Of a stretch of 64,000 bases of DNA, positions 35,589 through 44,670 are shown piece by piece (the first letter of the stretch is position 1; every line of letters begins with the position of its first letter). The notes under the pieces were generated by a model. That model was not told the origin of the DNA and did no database searches. It saw nothing but the letters and a program-made list of their open reading frames with translations. The DNA comes from Gluconobacter sp. Gdi (lineage in GTDB: Bacteria; Pseudomonadota; Alphaproteobacteria; Acetobacterales; Acetobacteraceae): positions 2,501-66,500 of the forward strand of contig NZ_BLJQ01000006.1 in NCBI RefSeq assembly GCF_014132155.1, in the 5' to 3' direction. Both the position numbers and the translations under genes were made by a program.

Positions 35589-36827
35589 ATGCCTGTTTTC
35601 AATACATACCCGCGGCTTGAAACGTTGACGGGCGATGAAGTTCTGGTGCTGGCAGATTCCAGTGGCCATCAAACCGTTACCGCAACGGCTTCCCAGCTTG
35701 CAGGGGCTCCAGCAGTTTCCCAGCCAAGTGGGGCATTCTATCAGGACAAAGGGGCAAGGATCAGTCGTTTTGCTGATCGCGTTCTGATTGGGGATGCTGC
35801 AGCTAATCCGGGACTGAGCGATCGGGAGGCAGCATCTAAAAACGAGTGGCTGTCCCAGACAATGGGCGCCACCTCGATTGGTCCGTGGGCGTTGCAGGAT
35901 GCGCAATGCGCTTCGGTGGCCCAATTTGGGAACAGTGCCTTTGTCGCAGCGTCCCGGACATCTGATGCAAAAACGGCACCAGACACTTTGGGGTTTCAAC
36001 CGAGTACAATTGGTGTTGCGTCCTGGGGTGTCGCTGATGACACATCTGCACCCACGACGACCACAGCCTATGCTTATTATGGAGAGGCGTGGCGTCTGGC
36101 TGGTGTGAATTATCAACCGACGTTCGTCATGGAACTTGAAGCGGTCAATTTTGGTGGGTTGGCTATTGGTCAGTCTACGCCGTATGCCCCCAATGTCGGC
36201 GGCGGCGTTTATGGCATTCAGCTCGGTGCTGGTGGCGGTCAAACCACGGATACTTCCGATGCAGCAGCAGGGGTCGTTTTTGTTTCAAACCCTAACGCCT
36301 GGCAGGTTGGTATTGTTTTCGGCGCAACTGCTTTAAGCGGCACCAACGGGACAGATAATGGATATGCCTCCGCCCTGTCTCTTGCGCGTAATCATGCTCT
36401 GGAGTGGCACACACCAGAAGTCGTTAGTGGGGTTTCGGGAGGGAATGTTGGAGCATTTGTCCGCTCTACCGTGACAGAGCGTTCGAAGGGCGTACGACAG
36501 GACTTTGTCGATAATGGAATTCTGTTCAGCAATATCGAAGGACAGACACTCTTTTCAGTCGCAAGTGCTGTGGCACCCAACAACACTTTGCAGGTCCAAC
36601 CTGGGGCAGGCACTCAGGCGGCTGGTCTGTATGTGCAAAGTGGCGAAAACGGATCGTCAAACCTTGGTTTGTTTCCGGAAGAGGGAGGGCAGTTGCAAAT
36701 CTCTTCCCCGGTAACGAATGCGGCAGGCACACTTCCCGCCACAGTGGGGGGAGGCTTTTTGCATATCAGCGTCAATGGAACGGATTATCGTATCCCGCTG
36801 ATGACTCCAGAACAGACTGGAGGTTGA
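35589..36827 (+). CDS. tail fibre or receptor-binding protein candidate
   Basis: This is a 412-residue protein, low in charge and rich in Gly, Ser, Thr and Ala. A short N-terminal piece (TYPRLETLTGDEVLVLADSS) resembles attachment domains seen in other phage fibres, followed by beta-rich sequence with GGGVYGIQLGAGGGQTTDTS in the middle. It lies between J and the gpI-like gene, an unusual place for a fibre. I know no named family for it, and the role is inferred from composition and location. Confidence 0.6.
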   Translation: MPVFNTYPRLETLTGDEVLVLADSSGHQTVTATASQLAGAPAVSQPSGAFYQDKGARISRFADRVLIGDAAANPGLSDREAASKNEWLSQTMGATSIGPWALQDAQCASVAQFGNSAFVAASRTSDAKTAPDTLGFQPSTIGVASWGVADDTSAPTTTTAYAYYGEAWRLAGVNYQPTFVMELEAVNFGGLAIGQSTPYAPNVGGGVYGIQLGAGGGQTTDTSDAAAGVVFVSNPNAWQVGIVFGATALSGTNGTDNGYASALSLARNHALEWHTPEVVSGVSGGNVGAFVRSTVTERSKGVRQDFVDNGILFSNIEGQTLFSVASAVAPNNTLQVQPGAGTQAAGLYVQSGENGSSNLGLFPEEGGQLQISSPVTNAAGTLPATVGGGFLHISVNGTDYRIPLMTPEQTGG

Positions 36828-36830
36828 AGT

Positions 36831-37517
36831 ATGGCTAGATTGTACGACAGCCAGAAAGCGGTCCTTCGAGCGACGGATGGAAAAATTCTTTTGGATACGG
36901 GGGTTATTCCCGGATCCATCGATGATTTTGCATCAAGATTGAGAAGTCTCCTGCCTGTTGGCTGGTTCCCGGCTGTTCCTCAGGATCTGGAGGACGAAAC
37001 TGCCCCAGTTCTTGTCGCTGTTCTGAGAGGATTTTCAGCCGTTTTGGCTGGGATATGGACATTGCTGGAGGAGTGTCAGCAGCAGACGCGCCTGATGACG
37101 ATGAGTGGCCCTTTTCTGGATATGCTGGCTGCTGATTATTTTGGACCAGACGGTTTAGCGCGCCGCACATCAGAGCAGGACAGAGATTATCGCGCCCGCA
37201 TTGTGTTATCACTGGTGGCACAAAAAAACACCCGCGAGGCTGTTTTCAACGCTCTATTGTCGGTTACAGGTGTCGCTCCCACCATTTTTGAACCCCTGAA
37301 TGCAGCGGATTGCCATGCATTGGCATCATCCGCGATGCCGGCGGAAGGTGGGGGATATGGATATGGGGGCGCAGGGTTGCGATACGGTAGCCGACAGGGC
37401 GGACAGTTCTTCGTGGAAACGGCGCTGGGGCATGCGGCTGATGCCCACGTAATTTATCAGGCAATCGAAAAAACAGCAGCCAGCGGCGTGACAGGCTGGG
37501 TCAAGGTGAGCAAATAA
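36831..37517 (+). CDS. baseplate protein I-like (gpI / DUF2612-type)
   Basis: The 228-residue protein shows the wedge-protein pattern of gpI and DUF2612 relatives: LRSLLPVGWFP at about residues 38-48, SGPFLDMLAADYFG near 98-111, then RDYRARIVLSLVAQKNTREA and VTGVAPTIFEP. The C-terminal third is Gly- and Tyr-rich. It would complete the wedge with J and hold the fibres. It shares one base with the next gene (TAATGG). Confidence 0.75.
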   Translation: MARLYDSQKAVLRATDGKILLDTGVIPGSIDDFASRLRSLLPVGWFPAVPQDLEDETAPVLVAVLRGFSAVLAGIWTLLEECQQQTRLMTMSGPFLDMLAADYFGPDGLARRTSEQDRDYRARIVLSLVAQKNTREAVFNALLSVTGVAPTIFEPLNAADCHALASSAMPAEGGGYGYGGAGLRYGSRQGGQFFVETALGHAADAHVIYQAIEKTAASGVTGWVKVSK

Positions 37518-38773
37518 TGGATCGGGCAATTGTATACGCAGGATCAATTCCAATGGATACGGATCTGCTGCGCGTAGGAAGGTATGGAAAGGCCGCGCTC
37601 GGTCACCTGTCTGACATGCTCTACGGGCGCGACGTGACAGCTGCTTCGGGTTTGATCTGCAAACCCTCTCTTTCAGATCTGTCTGTAACAATCGGGGCAG
37701 GCTCCATCACGACATCCGGTGCCATGGATGCTGCATTTTTGGGCGGCGCTGGTGGGGGCTATGAGGCGGATGCAACGCCTACAACATGCCAGTATTCAAC
37801 TGATGAGGATGTGAGGGTGCCTGTTCCAGGAACAGGCGCGACTTATACTGTTTTCGCTCTTTGCGCTGAACAGGATGTCGACGAGACCGTCCTGCCGTTT
37901 TTCAATGCCTCAAATCCCGCGCAGACGCAGGCAGGCGTAAATAATGATGGAAATGCTTTACCAACACGGAGACGGGCAGGCCTCTCTTTTGTCGTTTCGA
38001 CGGATACCCCAACGGCTCCTAAAGGTGGGGCAGTCGTTGCGCTGTATACTCTGAATGTGCCTCAGGGGGTTACGTCTCTTGCAGGTGTGCAGCCTCAGGC
38101 AGGGAAGGTTTTCTGGCCAACTATTCCTGAATTGGCAACACAGACGTTGCTTCGCGCTGCTATGCAGCCCATGGAGCTTGTCACAACCAATACGTCGCTT
38201 TCTATTCCAGTGTGGGCGTCTCGTGTGGAACTGCGTGTTGTGGGCGGCGGCGGTGGCGGCGCATCGTCTAATTCAATGACACTAAACGGATCATTTTCTG
38301 GCGGTGGCGGCGGCAGTGGCGGAGATGCTTCGGGTATTTATGGCGTTAATCTGACAACTGGTAGCACGCTGAACGTGACAGTGGGTGCAGGTGGTGGACC
38401 GGAGCAGACGGGTGGTACCTCTCTTGTCAGTTATAATGGTCAAACCCTGCTACAGGCTGGCGGCGGTCAGGGCGGTTATTTTTACAGTACGATGGGCTCT
38501 GCTGGTGGCGAAGGAGGCGTAGCGTCAGGAGGAACTGTCTGGAATCAGATCGGAACCTCGGGGGGGGACGGTCAAACGAATTCAAGCACTTTTGCAGGCT
38601 ACGGCGGTAACGGTCCTTGGGGCGGCGGTGGTCGGTGTGGAAACCAGGGCGGCCGTAGCGCTACCCATTTTGGCGCTGGCGGCGGTGGCTCCTACTCTAC
38701 ATCTGCAGATGGAACAAAATCACCGGGTGGCTCTGGTTATTCCGGATGCGTTATGTATCGTTTCCTGCCTTAA
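37517..38773 (+). CDS. tail fibre with glycine-rich adhesin tip
   Basis: This is a 418-residue protein, the last phage gene. The N-terminal half is a fibre-like beta region. From about residue 225 it becomes extremely glycine-rich with short motifs such as VVGGGGGGASS, GGGGGSGGDASG and GYGGNGPWGGGGRCGN, up to the end SGYSGCVMYRFLP. This resembles the polyglycine-II glycine-rich tip domains of T-even adhesins (gp38 of phage S16) and of many tail fibres, which bind surface proteins or sugars. No chaperone or alternative-fibre gene is next to it, and no inversion cassette is seen. Confidence 0.75.
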   Translation: MDRAIVYAGSIPMDTDLLRVGRYGKAALGHLSDMLYGRDVTAASGLICKPSLSDLSVTIGAGSITTSGAMDAAFLGGAGGGYEADATPTTCQYSTDEDVRVPVPGTGATYTVFALCAEQDVDETVLPFFNASNPAQTQAGVNNDGNALPTRRRAGLSFVVSTDTPTAPKGGAVVALYTLNVPQGVTSLAGVQPQAGKVFWPTIPELATQTLLRAAMQPMELVTTNTSLSIPVWASRVELRVVGGGGGGASSNSMTLNGSFSGGGGGSGGDASGIYGVNLTTGSTLNVTVGAGGGPEQTGGTSLVSYNGQTLLQAGGGQGGYFYSTMGSAGGEGGVASGGTVWNQIGTSGGDGQTNSSTFAGYGGNGPWGGGGRCGNQGGRSATHFGAGGGGSYSTSADGTKSPGGSGYSGCVMYRFLP

Positions 38774-38777
38774 GGCA

Positions 38778-38811
38778 GACGAGGGGACATGAATTGGATG
38801 ATCCCCTCGTC
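38778..38811 (+). terminator. stem-loop at the right end of the phage element
   Basis: gacgagggga (38778-38787) and tcccctcgtc (38802-38811) are perfectly complementary over 10 bases with a 14-base loop. It separates the phage operon from the convergent gluconate dehydrogenase operon. There is no T run on either side, so termination efficiency is uncertain. Confidence 0.6.
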
Positions 38812-38819
38812 ACGTAGCC

Positions 38820-40136
38820 TCAGTTCAATGAAATTTCGCCGTCCACCATATTGCGCGGCGGCATGTCTTTTTTCAGATTTACAACGTCTTCTGGGCTGAC
38901 AGCAGGAGCGTTGTTTCCCCATGCATGACGGATAAATGTTGTGACATCTGCGATCTGTTGATCGCTTAGGCGATGCATGAAATCCGGCATCGTAAAGGCA
39001 GAAGGGGCTGTCGCAGTCTTGGGTAATGTTGCCCCACTCTGAATGATGTGAACGAGTGACGCCGGATTTTCTCCCATGACAACAGGGTTACCCGCAAGCG
39101 GCGGAAAGACAGCAGGATATCCTTTGCCGTCTGTTCTATGGCAGGCTGCACAATTATCGATATAGACTTTGGCACCTCGCGCGGAAACATCGGCTTTCCG
39201 CAGAGCATTGGTGGATGCGGGGTCATAGACCCAGTTTTTCTGCGTCTTGTCGTAAGGCTGAAGAGTGCGCAGATATTTGGCCATGGCAAGAAGGTCTGCG
39301 GAAGAAAGGTGTTGCGTGCCATGGACAATGGCAGACGTCATGGCACCAAAACTTTCTCCCTGCATGTTTCGTCCGGTTTTGAGAAACGCGACGATGTCCT
39401 CTTCGCTCCATCGACCTAAGCCAGTCCGGTTTTCCTGACGAAGAGAGGTTGGGACCCACCCATCGACGGCTACTCCGCCTGACAGAAAGGCTTCGCTATC
39501 AGCCGCTGTAAGAGCTTTTTCCTGCATTGCAAGACCACGTGGTGAGTGACAGGCTCCACAATGTGCTGGACCTTCCACCAGATAAGCTCCGCGGGCTATC
39601 TGTGGGTCTGTAAATGTCTGAAGCGTCTTGGCTTGAGCCTTGACCGGGGCAGGGGAGAACATCCAGCGCCAGAATGTCAGAGGCCACCGCATGGAAAATG
39701 GCCAGCGAATACCATTTTCCGGTGTTGCGACGGATGATGCCTCAACACCTTCATGGAAATAAGTGTAGAGCGCATGAACGTCATGATCTGTCAGGCGGGC
39801 ATAGGATGGATAGGGCATTGCGGGATAAAGCGTTGCACCATCTCGGCGGATACCTTCTCGCAGGGCTTTTCCAAATTCGGCCTCTGAATATTTGCCGATC
39901 CCGTGCTCCATGTCGGGGGTAATGTTCGTGGAATGAACTGTACCGATCGGAAGAGAAAACGATACTCCTCCAGAATATTCCGGTTTACCATGAATTGAGT
40001 GGCAGGCTGCGCAATCAGAAGCGGCGGCAAGATAACGGCCTTCTTCGATCAGGGCAGATTTTTCATCATTAGCTGCGGCATCGTAACTGAAGAACAGGAC
40101 GCTGCTGGTAAAGGCCAGAAAAGGAAAAAATTTCAT
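38820..40136 (-). CDS. gluconate 2-dehydrogenase, triheme cytochrome c subunit
   Basis: This 438-residue secreted cytochrome starts MKFFPFLAFTSSVLFFSYDA, a Sec signal, and has three haem sites: CAACH (about residue 41), CGACH (about 194) and CAACH (about 330). It accepts electrons from the FAD subunit and passes them to ubiquinone at the periplasmic face of the inner membrane. It is the third gene of the operon and overlaps the end of the FAD subunit by 4 bases (ATGA). An upstream in-frame start at 40196 lies inside the FAD gene. The substrate could be another sugar acid or polyol. Confidence 0.9.
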   Translation of the reverse strand: MKFFPFLAFTSSVLFFSYDAAANDEKSALIEEGRYLAAASDCAACHSIHGKPEYSGGVSFSLPIGTVHSTNITPDMEHGIGKYSEAEFGKALREGIRRDGATLYPAMPYPSYARLTDHDVHALYTYFHEGVEASSVATPENGIRWPFSMRWPLTFWRWMFSPAPVKAQAKTLQTFTDPQIARGAYLVEGPAHCGACHSPRGLAMQEKALTAADSEAFLSGGVAVDGWVPTSLRQENRTGLGRWSEEDIVAFLKTGRNMQGESFGAMTSAIVHGTQHLSSADLLAMAKYLRTLQPYDKTQKNWVYDPASTNALRKADVSARGAKVYIDNCAACHRTDGKGYPAVFPPLAGNPVVMGENPASLVHIIQSGATLPKTATAPSAFTMPDFMHRLSDQQIADVTTFIRHAWGNNAPAVSPEDVVNLKKDMPPRNMVDGEISLN

Positions 40137-41911
40137 GCCTTCACCAATGGACCAGGAGATTTCAGATAGGTTGTACGGATGTGGTAGGCCGCCCAATATG
40201 CCAATGCTGCAACGGTGCCTGTGGGGTTATATCCCATCCCTTGAGGAAAAGCATTGGAGCCGATGACAAACACGTTTGAAACATCCCAGCTTTGAAGGTA
40301 GCGGTTGAGCGCGCTTGTCTTGGGATCTGTTCCCATAACTGCGCCGCCGCCGAGATGAGTAGTCTGATAGTGGCGCGTGTCAAAGGGTTGGCCAGCGTTG
40401 AGATGAACGAGATTGGTCTTCGTGGCGCCTATGGCTTTTGCCAGCGGTTCAATCTTGCTGACAACGTACTGGTTCATGCGGATATCGTTATCTTTCCACG
40501 TGAAGGTCATGCGAAGCAGTGGCAAGCCGTAAGCATCTTTCCAGGTCGGGTCCAGGTCTAGATAAACATCCCGGTAGGCCATGTTGCTGCCATGTGCATC
40601 GACCCCGATGGAGTGCTTATAACTGTCGATGAGAGCGCCTTTATACGCTGAGCCCCATCGTGGTGTGCCCCCGCCGCCTGTCCCGATGGCTGCAGCAATG
40701 GGCTTCGTTCCGGCCTGATTGACCCACACCGGAGACCCCCCGATGAAGCCAAGCGGGCCATGATCAAAATTCATGCTGTTGAAGTCATCAAATGCGACAC
40801 CAACGCCGCCTGCACCAATGAACTGGTTGGCATATTTGGATGGCGGTAGCCAGATGCGAGACGATGTAATTGTCTGGTAAACGAAGTTGCGCCCAACCGT
40901 GCCTGTGTTCTGAACAGGATCATACGGCTTTCCGATGCCCGACAGTAGCATCAGATGGACGTTATGAAACTGAAACGCACTCAGAATGACGAGATCAGCG
41001 GAGAGCGACACTTCTTTCTGCGTTTTCGTCTCCAGATACGTGACACCGGTTGCCTTGCTCTTGGTGCTGTCCAAGTCGACACGAAGAACGTGCGCATCAG
41101 AAATAAGAGTGAACCGAGGGTCCTGCCGGAGAGCAGGCAGAACGTTTACGTTCGGGGATGCTTTTGAGTAGAGGTAGCAATCATACCCGCTGCAATACCC
41201 GCAAAAATTGCAGGGCCCCATCTGGCAGCCATACGGGTTCGTATACTGGCGGGATGCATTGGCTGCGGGTAGGGAATAGGGATGATAGCCTACCTGGGAA
41301 GCCGCGTCCCGAAAGGTAGAGGCTGTGAAGGTGTCTTTCATGGCCGGGAGCGGGAAATTATCCGACCGGTCTCCATCAAAGATATTACCGTTTCCGACAA
41401 TTTTGCCGTTGACCCGGTAGGCTTCGCCAGATGTTCCGAAAACCTTTTCGGCCTTGTCGAAAAAAGGTTCCAGCTCTGCGTAGGTCACGCCGTAATCCTG
41501 AAGGTTCATGTCCTCAGGAATGAACTTCTCGCCGTAACGCTCTACTACGGAACTACGAAGCCTGAGATCTTCTGGCGAAGCGCGAAAATGGACGCCTGAC
41601 CAGTGAAGCCCCGCTCCCCCAACACCTTCGCCCGGCAGGAATGCTGCTAACTGACGATAGGGCAGTGCAGTTTGATCAATAGTATTGCGGACCGTGACTG
41701 TTGTCTGGGAAAGGTTCTGGAAGAGGCGTTTGCGAATTGCCCCGCGAAGTTCATCGATGGACTCCGGGTAAGCGCCTTCTACGGGCGTCGTACGCTCAGA
41801 GCCGCGTTCTAGCATGATGACGGACAGTCCGGCCTCGGTCAGTTCTTTCGCCATGATCGCACCAGCCCAGCCAGCTCCGACCACGATTGCGTCTACGTGT
41901 TTTTTTGTCAT
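40133..41911 (-). CDS. gluconate 2-dehydrogenase, FAD large subunit (GMC-type)
   Basis: The 592-residue flavoprotein has the FAD dinucleotide fold at its N terminus (VVGAGWAG, with Gly12, Gly14 and Gly17) and GMC-type C-terminal GTDPKTSALNRYLQSWDVSN with the nearby THLGG histidine. A cluster GCQMGPCNFCGYCSGYDC near residue 230 supplies cysteines for the Fe-S centre reported in this family. It oxidises D-gluconate to 2-keto-D-gluconate in the periplasm without its own signal peptide, being exported with the small subunit. Related complexes act on 2-ketogluconate, sorbitol or fructose, so the substrate call is by similarity. Confidence 0.9.
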   Translation of the reverse strand: MTKKHVDAIVVGAGWAGAIMAKELTEAGLSVIMLERGSERTTPVEGAYPESIDELRGAIRKRLFQNLSQTTVTVRNTIDQTALPYRQLAAFLPGEGVGGAGLHWSGVHFRASPEDLRLRSSVVERYGEKFIPEDMNLQDYGVTYAELEPFFDKAEKVFGTSGEAYRVNGKIVGNGNIFDGDRSDNFPLPAMKDTFTASTFRDAASQVGYHPYSLPAANASRQYTNPYGCQMGPCNFCGYCSGYDCYLYSKASPNVNVLPALRQDPRFTLISDAHVLRVDLDSTKSKATGVTYLETKTQKEVSLSADLVILSAFQFHNVHLMLLSGIGKPYDPVQNTGTVGRNFVYQTITSSRIWLPPSKYANQFIGAGGVGVAFDDFNSMNFDHGPLGFIGGSPVWVNQAGTKPIAAAIGTGGGGTPRWGSAYKGALIDSYKHSIGVDAHGSNMAYRDVYLDLDPTWKDAYGLPLLRMTFTWKDNDIRMNQYVVSKIEPLAKAIGATKTNLVHLNAGQPFDTRHYQTTHLGGGAVMGTDPKTSALNRYLQSWDVSNVFVIGSNAFPQGMGYNPTGTVAALAYWAAYHIRTTYLKSPGPLVKA

Positions 41912-41923
41912 GATTTAAGCCCC

Positions 41924-42649
41924 TCAGGCCGTTTCGCCTGAGATGGAAACAGGGCCAAACGGATAGGCGGCGCCATCCTGATTGACCCAGTCCATGAAAT
42001 CGGCCCGGGCCCCCGGGAAGCCCAGCATCAGCCACCCGCCTAGCCCTTTGTTACCCCCATAAAGGGGATCAGAGAAAACACCCTCAAGAGTATTGGTCCG
42101 AAGTTGCTCGAAGAAAACCCGGCCTGGAACATCGCCCAATGACAAAGAGCCGCCTTCCAGTGCCGTCAGGATGGCCTCCTGCTCTGCGACTGGAAGATCC
42201 GGGAAGGATTTTCCATGTTGCTGGCGGGTATAGGCTTCCAGTCCCTGAAGGCCTTTGCGATACAAATCGCGCGGTACAAACGGGAGCTGATAGCCGAGAT
42301 TAGCTGGTCCCTGCACGAAAGGGGCTGACATGTACCAGTTGTCTCCCTGTGCGTAGGGTGTTTCCATCTGACGATCTATAAACTCTGCAACGCCCAATGC
42401 GCGCGCACCTGGTCCATGCTGGTCCTGCGGAAAAAGCCGTTCCGTAGCGGATTCTAGGAGGCGGTACTCGTCAGATGTGAAGAAGGAAGGGTGGTAGGAT
42501 TGTTTCGATTCTTCGGCCAGAGCCTCGGCCCAGTGGGCATGGCCGCCAACCATCCAAAATGATGTGGACCCAAGCAGGCCTTTGACAAAACTGCGGCGAA
42601 GAGGGCGGGTCACGGTCGGTTCCGTCGAAGGCACACTGTTCTCCAGCAT
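41924..42649 (-). CDS. gluconate 2-dehydrogenase small (gamma) subunit with Tat signal
   Basis: This is a 241-residue protein of the gluconate 2-dehydrogenase subunit 3 family. Its N terminus has a twin-arginine signal (RPLRRSFVKGLLGSTSF), expected to carry the folded FAD subunit across the membrane as a complex. The body shows LLESATERLFPQDQHGPGA and PLYGGNKGLGGWLMLGFPG, typical of the family. ATG at 42649 is taken; a TTG at 42676 is in frame, and neither has an obvious ribosome site. First gene of the operon, 12 bases before the FAD gene. Confidence 0.88.
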   Translation of the reverse strand: MLENSVPSTEPTVTRPLRRSFVKGLLGSTSFWMVGGHAHWAEALAEESKQSYHPSFFTSDEYRLLESATERLFPQDQHGPGARALGVAEFIDRQMETPYAQGDNWYMSAPFVQGPANLGYQLPFVPRDLYRKGLQGLEAYTRQQHGKSFPDLPVAEQEAILTALEGGSLSLGDVPGRVFFEQLRTNTLEGVFSDPLYGGNKGLGGWLMLGFPGARADFMDWVNQDGAAYPFGPVSISGETA

Positions 42650-42770
42650 AAGGGGAAGGTCATATTCGGAAAACAAACATATCCGGAATGAAAGATGTCA
42701 GACCCCCATAGGATGGGTGGAGGTCATAACGCCAGAGAACTTTCGATCATCATTTAGCGATGAGCGCTAT

Positions 42771-43613
42771 TTACCCGGCTGAGTCGCTGGCTTTTACATT
42801 GGATGGAAGTTGCAGAACACCTGCAGGAGGAGACTTCTGCTTTGGTGCCGTAGTTGCCGAAGCCGCGCTGTCGTCACCTGCGCCCGTGGGGAAAATGGCA
42901 TCTGGAACGCTTGGCTGAACAGGGGCGGCAACGCTTGGCGTGCTTGTGACTACGGCCGGAACATCCTGTGGGACAGGCTTTGCAGGCGTCGCCGGTGTGG
43001 GGCTGCCTGATCCATCAAGAGCCTGTTGCTTCACGCCGCCATCAATCAATGGATTCCCTACTGCATCCGTCATCCAGCTCATGAGCTTTTTGCGGACCTG
43101 AAACTCAAGCTCAACATTCATGTCCTGCATCATCTGATTAGTCAGGGCATAAAGAGAGGCGCGGGATGTAGCGCTTTTGGTGCCGGTGTCGAGCTTTCGG
43201 CTGATCCGTGCATGGATATATCCCGTATGCAGATTTCCCGCATCGGCAATATTCAGCTGCACATCCAGGGCGCCTGAGATCGCATTCTCGCCCTCTGAAG
43301 AAATGTAGGCCTGTTTAATGATGAATGCTGCCTGACCCTGCTGTCCACTGGCCACCAGTCGTTGGTTAGCCATTTGTTTCAGGGCCTGATCGGGGGGCGT
43401 AGGGGCTTTCGAACTCAGGGAACCTGGGGATGGAACAGCTTCATCCTGAATGTTGATTGTCGCCACATTCAGGTGCAACTGCGACAAATAGCTGTAGTCT
43501 GCGGGAGGGAATGTCTGCGCTGGCTCATCATCTGCACAACCCGCAAGACCGAGTGATAATCCCAGAGCAACAGCTCCGAACCAGTACCGTACACCCATCA
43601 CGCTATTCCCCAT
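42771..43613 (-). CDS. lipoprotein of unknown function
   Basis: A 280-residue precursor with a clear lipobox (GLSLGLAGC, Cys26), so it is lipid-anchored in the envelope. The mature part has a folded section (residues of about 75-185, including AISGALDVQLNIADAGNLHT and ASLYALTNQMMQDMNVELEF) and a long Pro-, Ala- and Ser-rich C-terminal tail likely to be disordered. I recall comparable proteins only as hypothetical in acetic acid bacteria. It follows the next gene by 4 bases in an operon with hslO and arg genes. No function can be assigned. Confidence 0.8.
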   Translation of the reverse strand: MGNSVMGVRYWFGAVALGLSLGLAGCADDEPAQTFPPADYSYLSQLHLNVATINIQDEAVPSPGSLSSKAPTPPDQALKQMANQRLVASGQQGQAAFIIKQAYISSEGENAISGALDVQLNIADAGNLHTGYIHARISRKLDTGTKSATSRASLYALTNQMMQDMNVELEFQVRKKLMSWMTDAVGNPLIDGGVKQQALDGSGSPTPATPAKPVPQDVPAVVTSTPSVAAPVQPSVPDAIFPTGAGDDSAASATTAPKQKSPPAGVLQLPSNVKASDSAG

Positions 43614-43617
43614 GATC

Positions 43618-44670
43618 TTATTGGTCGTCGCGGCCCAATAGGCTCTTGAAACGCCCGAACAGCCCCTTCTTGTGCGGTGACTGTAATACCGGAGGCGGCT
43701 CCAACGGAAGCTCCGGCAAAAAAGACCGACGTTGAACAGGCTCTGATTCCCGAATTTCCGTCACTTCCGGACTGTTATCAGGAGGCTTTTCTGGCTCAGG
43801 ATCAGTCGGTTTCACAACCGCCGCAGCCGGAGCCGCCTGAGGAACGCGGGGCGTCCGTAGCGAAGACGCCTGACCGACACCAAAATCTTCCGGAAGGAAA
43901 GGACGCGCAGCTCTGATGAGATCGGCGTGTTCGGAATGTCGTGCAAACCACTCCAAAATCCAGCCCGGAATCAGTGGCCCTGACGGATTATCGCTAATCA
44001 GGAGTGGGCCGCTGGGATAGTAGAACGACGGACGATTTTCAGGTGCCGCTTCGTCCCACACAAGATAGAAAACCGAGTTTTCCAGTGCGTCGTGGAAGCG
44101 ATAGGCTGTCGCGCCTCCCAGCTTCATCTCAATCTGCGCCCGGACAGGCATTGCAGAGAAAGGAGAGGAGACAACCAGAACGTCTGTGCCTCTTCGGGCC
44201 GAGAGTAGCGCTTTCATACGCCCTTCTGCCACAGGCTTCCCATCGGGACAGGTCAGGGCTTCTCCGCTATCGGCATGGCCTGCAGCAATGAAAATGGCAT
44301 GGGGGGCATGTCGTCCCAGCCAGAGACCCGACAGCTCCCGAAAAGCTGTCGAAGGAAGGTCAGTCCTGAAAGAGACAGCATCGTCCCGGATGTCACCGCC
44401 AAGCACCCCTTCTGCCAGTGGCCAGAATACCGGGTCCATGCCAGTCAGAAGGCGGTCTTGCACATCCGGGTGAAGCGCCATGACATGACTGCCCTTGTAC
44501 GCTCCATCCTCAATCCACCAGCAGGCCTGTCGTCCGCTGTCTTCATCCTGAAAGAGAATGACCTCGAACTGGCCAATAACAGGATGGCGCTCCAAGGCTA
44601 CCCAGCCTGGATAAAGCTGTTCGACGGGAAGGTCGTCGATCCTGATTCCGTCGAGCAGTGGAAGCGTCAT
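43618..44670 (-). CDS. conserved protein of unknown function with C-terminal proline-rich tail
   Basis: This is a 350-residue cytosolic-looking protein without signal or membrane helix. A folded domain (residues 1 to about 245) contains PGWVALERHPVIGQFEVILF and PSFYYPSGPLLISDNPSGPL. It is followed by a Pro- and Glu-rich linker and a short basic end (KKGLFGRFKSLLGRDDQ) that looks like an amphipathic membrane- or partner-binding helix. It overlaps hslO by 4 bases and is probably cotranscribed with it. I do not recognise the family. Confidence 0.78.
   Translation of the reverse strand: MTLPLLDGIRIDDLPVEQLYPGWVALERHPVIGQFEVILFQDEDSGRQACWWIEDGAYKGSHVMALHPDVQDRLLTGMDPVFWPLAEGVLGGDIRDDAVSFRTDLPSTAFRELSGLWLGRHAPHAIFIAAGHADSGEALTCPDGKPVAEGRMKALLSARRGTDVLVVSSPFSAMPVRAQIEMKLGGATAYRFHDALENSVFYLVWDEAAPENRPSFYYPSGPLLISDNPSGPLIPGWILEWFARHSEHADLIRAARPFLPEDFGVGQASSLRTPRVPQAAPAAAVVKPTDPEPEKPPDNSPEVTEIRESEPVQRRSFLPELPLEPPPVLQSPHKKGLFGRFKSLLGRDDQ

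Noticed and set aside
18164-38811. R-type tailocin
   Set aside because: Terminase, portal, scaffold and capsid genes are present, so this is not a headless tail module.
18164-38830. Attachment-site direct repeats
   Set aside because: Comparing the 18.16-18.5 kb edge with 38.77-38.83 kb by eye shows no shared run of useful length.
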